Source: Aliishimia sp963721175
GTDB lineage: Bacteria > Pseudomonadota > Alphaproteobacteria > Rhodobacterales > Rhodobacteraceae
Assembly (NCBI GenBank): GCA_963721175.1
Contig: CAVRIG010000026.1
Coordinates: 372,001 to 436,000, forward strand
DNA length: 64,000 bases
Reading direction: 5' to 3'
Shown one piece after another: positions 47,844 through 56,836 of this stretch. How positions within the stretch are numbered: position 1 is the stretch's first letter; every line of letters begins with the position of its first letter. The position numbers and the translations under genes were made by a program. The notes beneath the pieces are model-generated. The model ran no database searches. It saw only the letters and a program-made list of their open reading frames with translations, and had not been told where the DNA came from.

Positions 47844-49765
47844 CCCGCGGTTTTCAGATCCACGACCCGGGCGTCGCGCTGCAGCGCAGACATCGCGGTG
47901 GCGACCATGCCCGGCACGTCGAGCCCGGCATCGGCATACATCTCGTCGGGGCTCGCCTGGTCGATATAGCGGTCGGGCAGGCACATCGTGCGCACCTTCA
48001 GCCCGCGATCGAGCAGGCCCTCTGCAGCCATCGCCTGCAGCACCGCAGCGCCGAAGCCGTTCATGGCCCCCTGCTCCACGGTGATCAGTGCGTCGTGCCG
48101 CGCGGCAAGATCCGCTACCAGTTCCATGTCGAGCGGCTTGGCGAACCGCGCATCCGCGATCGACACCTGCAGGCCTTCCGTCTCCAGCCGGTCGGCCGCG
48201 CGCCCGATCTCGGGCAGCATCGAACCCAGCGACAGGAAGGCGACATCGCCCTCGCCGCCGCGGATCATCCGGCCCTTGCCGATCTCCAGCACCTGGCCCC
48301 GCTCCGGGATCTCGAGCCCGACTCCGGATCCGCGAGGATACCTGAACGCAATCGGCCCGCTGTCGTGCTGCAATGCGGTTTCGACCATGTGCACCAGTTC
48401 CGCCTCGTCGGCGGCGGCCATCACTACCATGCCTGGCAGACAGCCGAGATAGGCGAGATCGAATGCGCCCGCATGGGTCGCACCATCCGCGCCGACCAGA
48501 CCGGCCCTGTCGAGGCAGAAGCGCACGGGCAGCCCCTGTAGCGCCACGTCGTGCACCACCTGGTCATAGCCGCGCTGCAGGAAGGTCGAGTAGATCGCGC
48601 AGAAGGGTTTGAGCCCGGCGGCGGCCATGCTCGCGCTGAAGGTCACCGCGTGCTGCTCGGCGATACCGACATCGAAGACGCGCCCCGGGAATTGCCGCGC
48701 CATGATGTTGACGCCGGTACCCGAGGGCATGGCCGCAGTCACCGCCACCACGTTAGGATCGCGCGCGGCGGCATCGGTGAGCGCCTGGCCAAAGACGGAG
48801 GTGTAGGAGGGCGCATTAGGCTTGGACTTGGACTGGATGCCGCTTTCGACGTCGAACTTCGACACGCCGTGATACTTATCGGCGGATCCTTCGGCGGGGG
48901 CGTAGCCTTTGCCCTTCACGGTGCAGGCGTGGATCAGGACCGGGCCCGTGGCCCGCGCCCGCGCGGCGCGCAGCACATGGCAAAGTTCCGCCACGTTGTG
49001 CCCGTCGACCGGGCCGATATACTCGAAGCCCAACTCCTCGAAGAACGTGCCGCGCCCCTCGATCCCCGTGACCATCTCGCGCGCCCGCCGAGCACCATCG
49101 CGCATCGGGCGGGGCATCACGGCCTCCATCCCTTCGGCCATCGCGCGCAAGCCGTCCAGCGGCGGGAAGCGCGAAAGGTTGGAGAGATAGTTGCTCATCG
49201 CGCCCACGGGCGGGGCGATCGACATCTCGTTGTCGTTGAGGATGACGAAGATCCGGCGCCCTTCGGAGCCCGCATTGTTCAGCGCCTCGTAAGCCATGCC
49301 GGCGCTGATCGACCCGTCGCCGATCACGGCGATCGCGTCGCCGGTCGGCCGGCCCATCTCGCGCGCCACGGTAAAGCCCAGCGCGGCCGAAATCGACGTG
49401 GAGCTGTGTGCCGCGCCGAACGGGTCGTATTCGCTTTCGACCCGCTTGGTGAAGCCCGAAAGCCCGTCCTTCTGGCGCAGGGTGCGGATGCGGTCGCGCC
49501 GCCCGGTCAGGATCTTGTGCGGATAGCACTGGTGACCGACATCCCAGATCAGCTTGTCGCGCGGCGCGTCGAAGACCGCGTGGATGGCGACGGTCAACTC
49601 GACCACGCCCAGCGACGAACCCAGGTGTCCGCCCGTCTCCGACACGGTCGAAATCGTCTCGGCACGGAGTTCGTCGGCGAGCGTCGCGAGTTCGCGGTCG
49701 GTCAGTCGCTTGAGATCAGCGGGACAAGCCACGCGGTCCAGTGTGGGGGTGGTTGGTCGGGTCAT
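47840..49765 (-). CDS. dxs: 1-deoxy-D-xylulose-5-phosphate synthase
   Basis: 641 residues with the thiamine-pyrophosphate features GHLGSSLGVVELTVAIHAVF, IGDGSISAGMAYEALNNAG and NDNEMSIAPPVG, the His of DVGHQCYPHKILTGR and the C-terminal transketolase domain (DVGIAEQHAVTFSASMAAAG). It makes deoxyxylulose phosphate from pyruvate and glyceraldehyde-3-phosphate, the entry to the MEP isoprenoid route that feeds carotenoid and phytol synthesis. The ATG at 49765 is preferred over 49774, because AGAGG then lies 9 bp upstream. It is the last gene downstream of pufC. Confidence 0.93.
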   Translation of the reverse strand: MTRPTTPTLDRVACPADLKRLTDRELATLADELRAETISTVSETGGHLGSSLGVVELTVAIHAVFDAPRDKLIWDVGHQCYPHKILTGRRDRIRTLRQKDGLSGFTKRVESEYDPFGAAHSSTSISAALGFTVAREMGRPTGDAIAVIGDGSISAGMAYEALNNAGSEGRRIFVILNDNEMSIAPPVGAMSNYLSNLSRFPPLDGLRAMAEGMEAVMPRPMRDGARRAREMVTGIEGRGTFFEELGFEYIGPVDGHNVAELCHVLRAARARATGPVLIHACTVKGKGYAPAEGSADKYHGVSKFDVESGIQSKSKPNAPSYTSVFGQALTDAAARDPNVVAVTAAMPSGTGVNIMARQFPGRVFDVGIAEQHAVTFSASMAAAGLKPFCAIYSTFLQRGYDQVVHDVALQGLPVRFCLDRAGLVGADGATHAGAFDLAYLGCLPGMVVMAAADEAELVHMVETALQHDSGPIAFRYPRGSGVGLEIPERGQVLEIGKGRMIRGGEGDVAFLSLGSMLPEIGRAADRLETEGLQVSIADARFAKPLDMELVADLAARHDALITVEQGAMNGFGAAVLQAMAAEGLLDRGLKVRTMCLPDRYIDQASPDEMYADAGLDVPGMVATAMSALQRDARVVDLKTAG

Positions 49766-49986
49766 GGCGCACATCCTCTGTCAACCCAGATATGGTCTTC
49801 CGGTGGCGCATGGGGCCCGTGTCCAATCGCATTCGTCGAACACGGGCACCACGTTCCTGCAGCCAACAGGAAGGAAACCGGGGCCGGTCTGCCCGACCCC
49901 TGACGCGGACCAAGGAAGCCGATGGTCCGTGTCTGGCACGCAAGGGCCGCTATCGCAGGTGCGCAGCCCTCGCATCCTCTTCGCCG

Positions 49987-51117
49987 TCACTCGGGTGCGG
50001 CGTATTCCGGCGGATCGCTCGAGGCCAGTTCCGGCCAGTCGGCGATGACGTTCATTCCCTGCAGCGGACGCTGGTAGCCCTTGTGGCAGGTCCGGCATCC
50101 GGCCTTGGGCGCATCCTCGTGGACAGGCCCCAGACGCTCCGGCGGGTAGGTGTCGCGCAGCGGGATCAGGTAGTTCTGGTTCATGTCGATCACCATCTGC
50201 CGGCCAAGCTGCGCGGTCGCCCATTGCGGCGTATACTGCGCGGGATCGTAGAAGGCGCGGCTGTTGTGGCAGAAGACGCAATTCACCCCGAGCGAATTGG
50301 AGAAGTAGTTCATCAGGGAAAACGTCATCTCGGTCTTCTGGATCGTGGCGACATCCTCGGTCAGACCGGGCACACCTTCTACGCGGCTTTCGAGGTCGTG
50401 CACGTTCACCATCACGTCGGGATCGGTGAGGTAGACTTCGAGCGCATTGGACGGCAGCGACGTGTATTGGCTGACCGGGGTCACACGGTTCTGCACCGCC
50501 GCCCAGCCTTCCATCGTTTCGACCACCGGCGTGATGTTGAACCAGATGTCGGAGGGCACGTTCTGGCCGCGGTGGCAGGTGTAGCAGTTCACACCCACCT
50601 CTTGCACGGCGTTCACGTGCCCGTACCATTCGTCGTTGATGGTCTGGGTCATCTGGATCATTCGGCGCGACACGACCTTGGTGTAGAGGTTGTCCTCTCC
50701 GTAGGTCGAGAGATCCCCGTCGCCATGGCAGTAGGCGCAGCCCTGCTCCGGCGCCACCCATTGGGTGATCGCGCCCATCAGCCGGTTGAAGTTGTCCACG
50801 GTCAGATCGCCCAGGACCTGCACGTTTTCATATTCTTCGCCCGCGAGCGTCTCGCCTCCTTCGGGCAGGTAGGGCTCCTCGGTGTAGTAGGCATCTATGG
50901 TCGGATCAGGCACCGTGACCTGCGCCTGGAACTCGGCCCGGGACATGCCGGTGCCGCGCGGGCCGGTCTGCAGGCTGGTGGTGGCGAAGGGCTGCCCCCA
51001 GGTCACCAGCAGGATAGCCACCACGACCGCGCCGCCGACCGCTCCCACCAGGATCGCCGGACCGTAGATGTTGGTCTGGTTGTCCTGATTCCACTTGTTG
51101 AACCAATCGGGTATCAT
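49987..51117 (-). CDS. pufC: Photosynthetic reaction centre tetraheme cytochrome c subunit
   Basis: 376 residues. One N-terminal membrane anchor (ILVGAVGGAVVVAILLVTW), then four CxxCH haem sites: CAYCH, CYTCH, CVFCH and CRTCH. It donates electrons to the oxidised special pair from the periplasmic side. Starts 5 bp after pufM. The gap to dxs (49766-49986) holds no gene; an 8-bp inverted repeat (GCCCGTGT…ACACGGGC) near 49839-49871 could act as a weak terminator. Confidence 0.95.
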   Translation of the reverse strand: MIPDWFNKWNQDNQTNIYGPAILVGAVGGAVVVAILLVTWGQPFATTSLQTGPRGTGMSRAEFQAQVTVPDPTIDAYYTEEPYLPEGGETLAGEEYENVQVLGDLTVDNFNRLMGAITQWVAPEQGCAYCHGDGDLSTYGEDNLYTKVVSRRMIQMTQTINDEWYGHVNAVQEVGVNCYTCHRGQNVPSDIWFNITPVVETMEGWAAVQNRVTPVSQYTSLPSNALEVYLTDPDVMVNVHDLESRVEGVPGLTEDVATIQKTEMTFSLMNYFSNSLGVNCVFCHNSRAFYDPAQYTPQWATAQLGRQMVIDMNQNYLIPLRDTYPPERLGPVHEDAPKAGCRTCHKGYQRPLQGMNVIADWPELASSDPPEYAAPE

Positions 51118-51122
51118 CGCGC

Positions 51123-52112
51123 TTACTCCTTCCCGATGAAGGCTTCGTAGGAGCCGTAGTTTTCGTAGCCGTAGGAGCCGTCATACATCGGCGCGAAGTT
51201 GTGTTCCTGCGCCCAGATGAACCAGTTGTCGACGACCGTGCCGGTCAGGAGGATGCCGATGCCGCCCGTGATCGGGGTGAGCATGGCGAACCAGATCGCC
51301 CAGCGGTGAATGCCTTCCATCGTGGCGTTGAACCCCATGGTCCAGCGCCAGAAGAGGGCCGCGCGCTCCGTCGCCGTGCCACGGTCGACGATCTGCTCCA
51401 GCTCCCGGTCGCCGCCGTAGCGGGTGACCGACAGGATGGTCGCGCCATGCATCGCGAAGAGCAGTGCGGAACCGTAGAGGAACAGGATCGAAAGGCAGTG
51501 GAACGGATTGTAGTAGAGGTTGCCGTAGCGGATGGAGAACGCCGCGGTCCAGTCGAGGTGCGGGAAGATGCCGTAGGGCACCGCCTCCGACCATGATCCC
51601 ATCAGGATCGGCCGGAAGAGGCCGAGCACGAGGAAGAGCCAGATCGCCGACAGGAACGCCCAGGCCACGTGTTTGCCCATCTTGTGCTGCGCGGCGAGCA
51701 GGTAGGTCCGGAGCCACCAGGTCATCACGCTGACCAGCAGGAAGAAGCTGGCGATGATCCACCAGCCGCCTTCGGCCAGCGGCGGCATCGACAGCCCGTA
51801 TTCCGGTGACGGCGGCTCCAGCGCCAGCCAGAAGAGCTGACGGAGGAATTCCGGGATCGACCAGCCGACCTGCGCCAGCATGTTGAACCCAATGATGTTG
51901 AGGCAGAGGATCCCGCTGACCAGCGACACGACGCCGGTCCAGCCGAGATAGATCGGCCCCAACTGGGCATTGCCGATCCAGCCGATCAGGGTGGAGAAGC
52001 CGGGGCTCCCGATCCTCTCCTTGATCATCGCGTTCTCGTTGTCCATGCCCCATTCGGGCGTGCCCTGGACCTGCACTTGCGTGAAGATGTTTTGATATTC
52101 AGGATACATCAT
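51123..52112 (-). CDS. pufM: Reaction centre M subunit
   Basis: 329 residues with five membrane helices; the His ligands and quinone-site blocks NPFHCLSILFLYGSALLFAMHGATI and MEGIHRWAIWF are typical. It binds bacteriochlorophyll, bacteriopheophytin and QA. An ATG pair at 52112/52109 leaves the start uncertain by one codon. It follows pufL by 3 bp. Confidence 0.97.
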   Translation of the reverse strand: MMYPEYQNIFTQVQVQGTPEWGMDNENAMIKERIGSPGFSTLIGWIGNAQLGPIYLGWTGVVSLVSGILCLNIIGFNMLAQVGWSIPEFLRQLFWLALEPPSPEYGLSMPPLAEGGWWIIASFFLLVSVMTWWLRTYLLAAQHKMGKHVAWAFLSAIWLFLVLGLFRPILMGSWSEAVPYGIFPHLDWTAAFSIRYGNLYYNPFHCLSILFLYGSALLFAMHGATILSVTRYGGDRELEQIVDRGTATERAALFWRWTMGFNATMEGIHRWAIWFAMLTPITGGIGILLTGTVVDNWFIWAQEHNFAPMYDGSYGYENYGSYEAFIGKE

Positions 52113-52115
52113 CGG

Positions 52116-52955
52116 TCACAACCCCACATTGGAGCCCCAGATCGGGAGCTCGAGCCACCAGTTCCACCATTCCGGCCAGCCGGACGTCCAGACCGGACCG
52201 GAGATGATGATGCAGACAGCGCTGAAGAAGACGGCGTTGATCGCCAGGAGAAAACCGACACGGTGGATGCCCAGCGTGCCGACGGAGTAGCCGATGAAGT
52301 CGCGGAAAAACGTGTCCTCGTCATCCGGGGTCTTCATGATCTCGCCCTTTTCGGGGTTGGCCGCACTCAGGATCAGCCCCCCGTGCAGCGCGAGAGCGAG
52401 GCAGGTCGCGAAGAAGAGGCTCACCGCCAGCATGTGCGCCGGATTGTAATGGAAGTGCAGGTAGGCGTAGCCAACGTTGGACACCCAGTCGAGGTGACTG
52501 AAGATGCCGTAAGGGAAGCCATGCCCCCATGCGCCCATCAGAAGCGGGCGGAAGATCACCAGCGTCACATAGGCGAGGATCGCGAAGGCGAAGGCAAAGG
52601 GTACGTGGTAGCCGATGCCGAGCTTGCGGCAGATCTCCACCTCGCGCAGGGCCCAGCTGACGAATGCGCCGGTCGCGCAGAACGTGATGATCTGCCAGAG
52701 CCCGCCTTCCATCAGCGGCGCCATGCCCAGACCATAACTGAGATTCGGCGGCGCGATGCTGATGAGCCAGGGGTTGAACGTGCCCTGCTGGGACGCCCCC
52801 CAGAAGATCAGGACGGTGCCCAACAGCGCGAAGAAGGCCGTGGTGACACCAAAAAAGCCCACGAAGAACGGGCCGACCCAGAAGTCGAACAGATCGCCCC
52901 CGATCAGCGTACCTCCGCGGACGCGATATTTTCTCTCGAAGCTGAGCAAGGCCAT
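52116..52955 (-). CDS. pufL: Reaction centre L subunit
   Basis: 279 residues with the start MALLSFERKYRVRGGTLIGGDLFDFWVGP, five helices and the HYNPAHMLAVSLFFATCLALALHG block with the special-pair and iron ligands. Pairs with PufM to form the reaction centre core. It is separated from pufA by a hairpin. Confidence 0.97.
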   Translation of the reverse strand: MALLSFERKYRVRGGTLIGGDLFDFWVGPFFVGFFGVTTAFFALLGTVLIFWGASQQGTFNPWLISIAPPNLSYGLGMAPLMEGGLWQIITFCATGAFVSWALREVEICRKLGIGYHVPFAFAFAILAYVTLVIFRPLLMGAWGHGFPYGIFSHLDWVSNVGYAYLHFHYNPAHMLAVSLFFATCLALALHGGLILSAANPEKGEIMKTPDDEDTFFRDFIGYSVGTLGIHRVGFLLAINAVFFSAVCIIISGPVWTSGWPEWWNWWLELPIWGSNVGL

Positions 52956-53017
52956 CTTCTCACCCTATCGGTTGCGGCCGCACGAACATGGCGTGGGCCT
53001 CGTTCCTTGTTCGGTTT

Positions 53018-53062
53018 GCTGCGGGCGGGCCAGGATGGATGTACCGTTGCCCCGCCCGCAGC
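53018..53062 (-). other. puf intercistronic hairpin between pufA and pufL
   Basis: A perfect 12-bp stem (GCTGCGGGCGGG at 53018-53029 with its complement at 53051-53062, 21-base loop), 17 bp past the pufA stop. In Rhodobacter, a hairpin at this site protects the pufBA message from 3' decay and makes LH1 more abundant than the reaction centre. Here the position and strength are the same. Confidence 0.75.
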
Positions 53063-53078
53063 TATTGTCTCAACGGGT

Positions 53079-53243
53079 TCAGCCGCCCGCCGCCCTTTGG
53101 GCAGCGACTTCGAGCCAGTTGAAGTGGTCCGTGCTCAGCAGGACGAGGTGAATCATCACTGCCAGCAGGAAGAGGAAGACGCCTTGCGCGACGAATACGC
53201 GGCGAGGGTCGAAGATCAGCCAGATCTTGTAGAACTTTGCCAT
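53079..53243 (-). CDS. pufA: LH1 light-harvesting alpha polypeptide
   Basis: 54 residues: MAKFYKIWLIFDPRRVFVAQ, one membrane helix (GVFLFLLAVMIHLVLLSTDHFNWL) with the bacteriochlorophyll-binding His (MIHLVLLS) and a short periplasmic tail. It is too short for routine gene calling but is unmistakable by sequence and place. Start ATG at 53243, 14 bp after pufB. Confidence 0.95.
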   Translation of the reverse strand: MAKFYKIWLIFDPRRVFVAQGVFLFLLAVMIHLVLLSTDHFNWLEVAAQRAAGG

Positions 53244-53257
53244 TCCTTACCCTTTCC

Positions 53258-53407
53258 TCAGAGCCACGGGCGCCAGATGAACACTGCCAAGTGAGCGATG
53301 ACGGCAACGGCCGTAAAGAGCCAGAGCCCGCTCATGTAGACAGAGTGCAATTCCTGCGCCTGTTCGTCTGTGAGACCTGTGAAAGACAGGTCGGTCCGAT
53401 CAGCCAT
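53258..53407 (-). CDS. pufB: LH1 light-harvesting beta polypeptide
   Basis: 49 residues: MADRTDLSFTGLTDEQAQELHSVYMSGLW, then a membrane helix with the ligand His (VIAHLAVFIWRPWL). Strong ribosome site GGAGGAAAAT before the ATG at 53407. It forms the LH1 ring with PufA. Confidence 0.95.
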   Translation of the reverse strand: MADRTDLSFTGLTDEQAQELHSVYMSGLWLFTAVAVIAHLAVFIWRPWL

Positions 53408-53435
53408 AAATTTTCCTCCGAAAGCTTACGCTGAC

Positions 53436-53476
53436 GCCGCGTTCCCCGCGGCCGGGTCCCTTGGGAGTTTCCTCCC
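53436..53476 (-). other. Hairpins in the pufQ-pufB spacer
   Basis: Two short stems on minus: GCCGCG-GGGAA-CGCGGC (53436-53452) and GGGAG-GAAA-CTCCC with a GNRA-type loop (53463-53476). They may stabilise the 5' end of the pufBA message, as reported for this spacer in Rhodobacter. The rest of 53408-53563 shows no gene. Confidence 0.45.
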
Positions 53477-53563
53477 TTAGGGCTCTGTCTGCCGTTGCCA
53501 GCAGCCAGTTTCGTGTTCGCCCGCGCACGTTGCGGGGCGAAAATTCGGTATGGGCTCCCAGGA

Positions 53564-53794
53564 TCATCCCTGGAAGATCATCGGCGTGATGATCCGGGCC
53601 TGGCTCCAGGCGCTCCGGACCGGATTGGGCCGATTGAAGCTTGCGGTGCGCATCACGCCCAGCGCCCAGGTAAAAAGCGACAGGGGCAGCGTGGCCAGGA
53701 AGATCACGGCGAAGTAGGTCATGAACTCCGCCTTGGGCGGCTTGTGCGTACGCGAAGCGATCTCCTGGATCGGTTGGCTGGTGATGTCGGTCAT
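53564..53794 (-). CDS. pufQ: PufQ, bacteriochlorophyll synthesis/assembly factor
   Basis: 76 residues with one membrane helix (MTYFAVIFLATLPLSLFTWALGVM) between charged ends (HKPPKAEF and SAWSQARIITPMIF), as in PufQ proteins. It overlaps the bchZ stop by 4 bp (ATGT/TGA context). It promotes pigment synthesis or delivery for LH1 assembly. Confidence 0.87.
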   Translation of the reverse strand: MTDITSQPIQEIASRTHKPPKAEFMTYFAVIFLATLPLSLFTWALGVMRTASFNRPNPVRSAWSQARIITPMIFQG

Positions 53795-55269
53795 GTCTGG
53801 TCCTCCTCCAGATCGGTCCCTGCGACAGCGGGGTCCAATGCGCGTACTGTTTCGATGCCGACCTTGTCCGCACCGGCGGCAAGAGCGGCTTTCTCGGCGG
53901 CGTCCCGGAGGGACTTGGCCGCGGAAATGCGTGTCAGGATCGGGTGGGACGCGACGAGGCGGTCGAGCAATCGCTGCGCCTCGGCATCCCAGGGGAAATC
54001 GCGCCGGAGCGTCGTCGGCGTCGCCTCGACGCTGTCCATCTCCGTTCCCAGCGGCAGGATGTGGAAGAGCGCGTCGAAGAGCCCGTTGCAGACTTCCTGC
54101 ACGAGATACGTAGCACCCGCATAGCCCATGAAGGGCGTGCCCGTTGCCCGCCGGATCGCGGCACCCGGGAAACTCGCCGGGATGAACGCGGGGCTGGGGC
54201 CGTGCCCGCCCTTCAGCTCGGCCAGGTACATCTTCTCGTTGATCGAGCCCATCACGATCAGCGGCCGCTTCTGGCCCATCATCGCGCGGACTTCCTCGTT
54301 GTTGGTCTTCTTGCCGGCGCACCGGGCGACCGCAAATGCGCAGGGCAGCCCGAGGTCGTCCTCCAGGAACAGTCGGATCCCGCGGGCATAGGTCTCGTTC
54401 GCCACGATCGCGAAGCTCGCGGTGGCGAAGAAGTCCTGCGTCACCGACCGCCAAAGATCCCAGACGGGCTTGATGGTCGAGTGCTTCTCGCGGGTGATGA
54501 AAGGTTCGGGGTCGAGGCCCACCATGCTCCCCAGTGCGCGCAGGAACTTGGTGGTACTCTCGACCCCTATCGGAGCTTGCAGATACGGCTTGGCAAGAAG
54601 CTCGCACAGCCCGCGACCGAACTCGCGGTACATGCAGATGTTGACATCCGCATTTACCAGATTTCGCATTTCGGCCACATGGGCGCCCATCGGCATCACC
54701 ATGTTGACCTCGCATCCGATGCCCTCGACCAGCCTGCGGATCTCCGCAAGGTCGGACGGCATGTTGAACGTGCCGTAGATCGGCCCGAGGATATTGACGC
54801 GGGGCTTTGCGCCCTCCTCGCGCTTCTTCTCCGGCGGCATCCGGCCCTTCGTCATCCCGAATTCGGAGAAGATCCAGGTGATCGCCCGGTCGGCGGCCTC
54901 CCACTGGTCCTCGTCGATGGTGCGCGGCAGAAAGCGTTGCAGGTTGGTGCCCTGCGGCGTGACCCCGCCGCCGATCATCTCGGCGATCGAACCGGTGACG
55001 ACCACGGCTGGCAACGCCGGGTCCAGCGTATCCCAGGCGCGCTTCATGCTCTCCTCGGTGCCCGATCCCATTTCGCCCTCGCCAAGTCCGGTCACCACGA
55101 TCGGCAACTCGTGCGGCGGCAAAGCGTCGGTGTAATGCAGCACGGAGGTCACAGGCAGGTTCTCGCAGCCCACCGGGCCGTCGATCACGACCTGCAGGCC
55201 CTTGACGGCACAGAACGCATAGACCGCGCCCCAGTATCCGCCTGCCCTGTCGTGATCGGTGACCAGCAT
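53791..55269 (-). CDS. bchZ: Chlorophyllide a reductase subunit Z
   Basis: 492 residues, homologous to the nitrogenase MoFe-type subunits. Cluster Cys motifs include DGPVGCENLPVTSVLHYTDA, and later DVNICMYREFGRGLCELLAKPY and VARCAGKKTNNEEV. With BchY it reduces the B ring of chlorophyllide to make bacteriochlorophyllide, with electrons from BchX. Start at ATG 55269, which overlaps the bchY stop (ATGA). The frame upstream is open into part of bchY only because of the frameshift there. Confidence 0.95.
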   Translation of the reverse strand: MLVTDHDRAGGYWGAVYAFCAVKGLQVVIDGPVGCENLPVTSVLHYTDALPPHELPIVVTGLGEGEMGSGTEESMKRAWDTLDPALPAVVVTGSIAEMIGGGVTPQGTNLQRFLPRTIDEDQWEAADRAITWIFSEFGMTKGRMPPEKKREEGAKPRVNILGPIYGTFNMPSDLAEIRRLVEGIGCEVNMVMPMGAHVAEMRNLVNADVNICMYREFGRGLCELLAKPYLQAPIGVESTTKFLRALGSMVGLDPEPFITREKHSTIKPVWDLWRSVTQDFFATASFAIVANETYARGIRLFLEDDLGLPCAFAVARCAGKKTNNEEVRAMMGQKRPLIVMGSINEKMYLAELKGGHGPSPAFIPASFPGAAIRRATGTPFMGYAGATYLVQEVCNGLFDALFHILPLGTEMDSVEATPTTLRRDFPWDAEAQRLLDRLVASHPILTRISAAKSLRDAAEKAALAAGADKVGIETVRALDPAVAGTDLEEDQT

Positions 55270-56836
55270 CAGATCATCTCCTGCGCTTTGGCCGCGCGAG
55301 CGAGCTTGTCGAGCTTCTTCTGATGCTTTTCGCGGAAATCCGGCCGCAGGTTCGGATCGCCTTCCCAGACACCGGCGGTGTCGCTGTGGCCGACGCCCTC
55401 GAAGAACTCCCGCATGTGCTCCATGCGGCCCTTGTTGGCGATGGCGGCATTCACGACCTGCGCCAGCGATCCGGCACCGGCCGCACCCATCAGCGGACGC
55501 GCCGAAATCAGGTTGGTGAAGTAGAGCGACGGGATGCCCAACTCCTTGCCCTTCTGCACGACCGGCGTGGTGCCGATCGCGAGGTCGGGGCGGATCGCCT
55601 CCATCGCCGCGCAATCGTCTTCCAGCGAAGCGCGGAATTTGACCGTGGCACCCTGCGCGCGCAGCCACTCCGCATCGGCCTCGTTCCAGGGCGTCTTGGG
55701 ACAGGCCGTGCCGACATAAGGAATATCGGCGCCGCTCTCGATCAGCAGGCGCGCCACGAGAAGTTCGGAGCCTTCGTAGCCCGAGAGCGTGATCGTACCC
55801 TTGACTGGTGCGGCGTCGAGCGCCTCGCGGATCGCATGGAAGTGCCGCGTTTTCGGCCTCCGACACCTTGCCGCGCGCCACGCCATAGGCGGAGCCGATC
55901 GCGTTCAGCCAATCCACCGTGCCGTCGCGCCCCACGGGTGCGGAGCCGACGATGGGGCGCCCGGCCGCCTGGAATTCGCGTATGGCGGCCGTGTAGAAGG
56001 GATGGATCGCCGCCACGACCGAGCAGTCGAGCGCGGCGTACAATTCCCGCCATTCGCGGCAGGGCACGACAGGCCCGGCGGCCAGGCCCATCGGATCGAG
56101 CATCTGCCCGATCACCATCGGGTCGGCCGGAAACATCTCGCCCAGAAGCGTGACGGTCGGCCGGTCGGAAACACCACCCGTGGGTGCCTGCACCGGGCCG
56201 GCTTCGGCCTCTTGGCGCGCATAGTTCAGCATCGCGCCGGCCAGGACGTCCTTGGCCTCCGCATGGGTCGGCACGCCGAAGCCCGGCACGTCGATGCCGA
56301 CGATCCGCACGCCGTTGATCTCGTCCGGCAGCAGCCGCAAGCGGCACGCCGGAGGCCGTGGGCACGCAGAGGTTCGTCACGATGATCGCGTCGTATTTCG
56401 TCCGGATCGGCGAGGTCATGCACGCTCTCGCGGATGTCCTCGAAAAGCTTGCCGGTCACCAGCGTCTCGGAACTGAAGGGGACGTACCCCACGCTGCGCC
56501 GCGCACCGTAGAAATGGCTGACGAAGGTCAGGCCATAGACGCAGCAGGCCGAGCCCGAGAGAACCGTCGCCACCCGGCGCATCCGCAAGCCGACGCGCAG
56601 GGATGCCAAAGGCCGGGCACATCGATCTGCGGCTTGTCGTGGGGGCCCTGCGGGTAGTCCTTTGCGAACTTCTCCAGAAGCTCGGCATTGGCGATCCCCG
56701 CGGCCTTCTTCATCTCCGACCCGGAATGGCAGCCCAAGCCCTGGGGCACCTCGTCGGCGGACGCGTCGGTTTCGCGCGCCTCACCCCGGATCACGTCGGC
56801 CTCGTCGGCGGTGTCGTATCTCACTTCATCCGTCAT
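55269..56836 (-). CDS. bchY: Chlorophyllide a reductase subunit Y, several frameshifts
   Basis: About 522 residues when joined. The N-terminus (MTDEVRYDTADEADVIRG…GLGCHSGSEMKKAAG), the segment VLSGSACCVYGLTFVSHFYGARRSVGYVPFSSETL with cluster Cys, and LRLLPDEINGVRIVGIDVPGFGVPTHAEAK are typical of BchY. Breaks lie near 56605, 56405, 56345 and 55855, then the C-terminus (55269-55850) runs clean. The order bchX-Y-Z with overlaps at both ends (ATG at 56836 overlaps the bchX stop at 56833) supports an intact gene with sequence errors. Confidence 0.88.

Noticed and set aside
53791..56340. A single long frame joining bchY and bchZ
   Set aside because: The join is produced by a frameshift inside bchY; bchZ has its own ATG overlapping the bchY stop.
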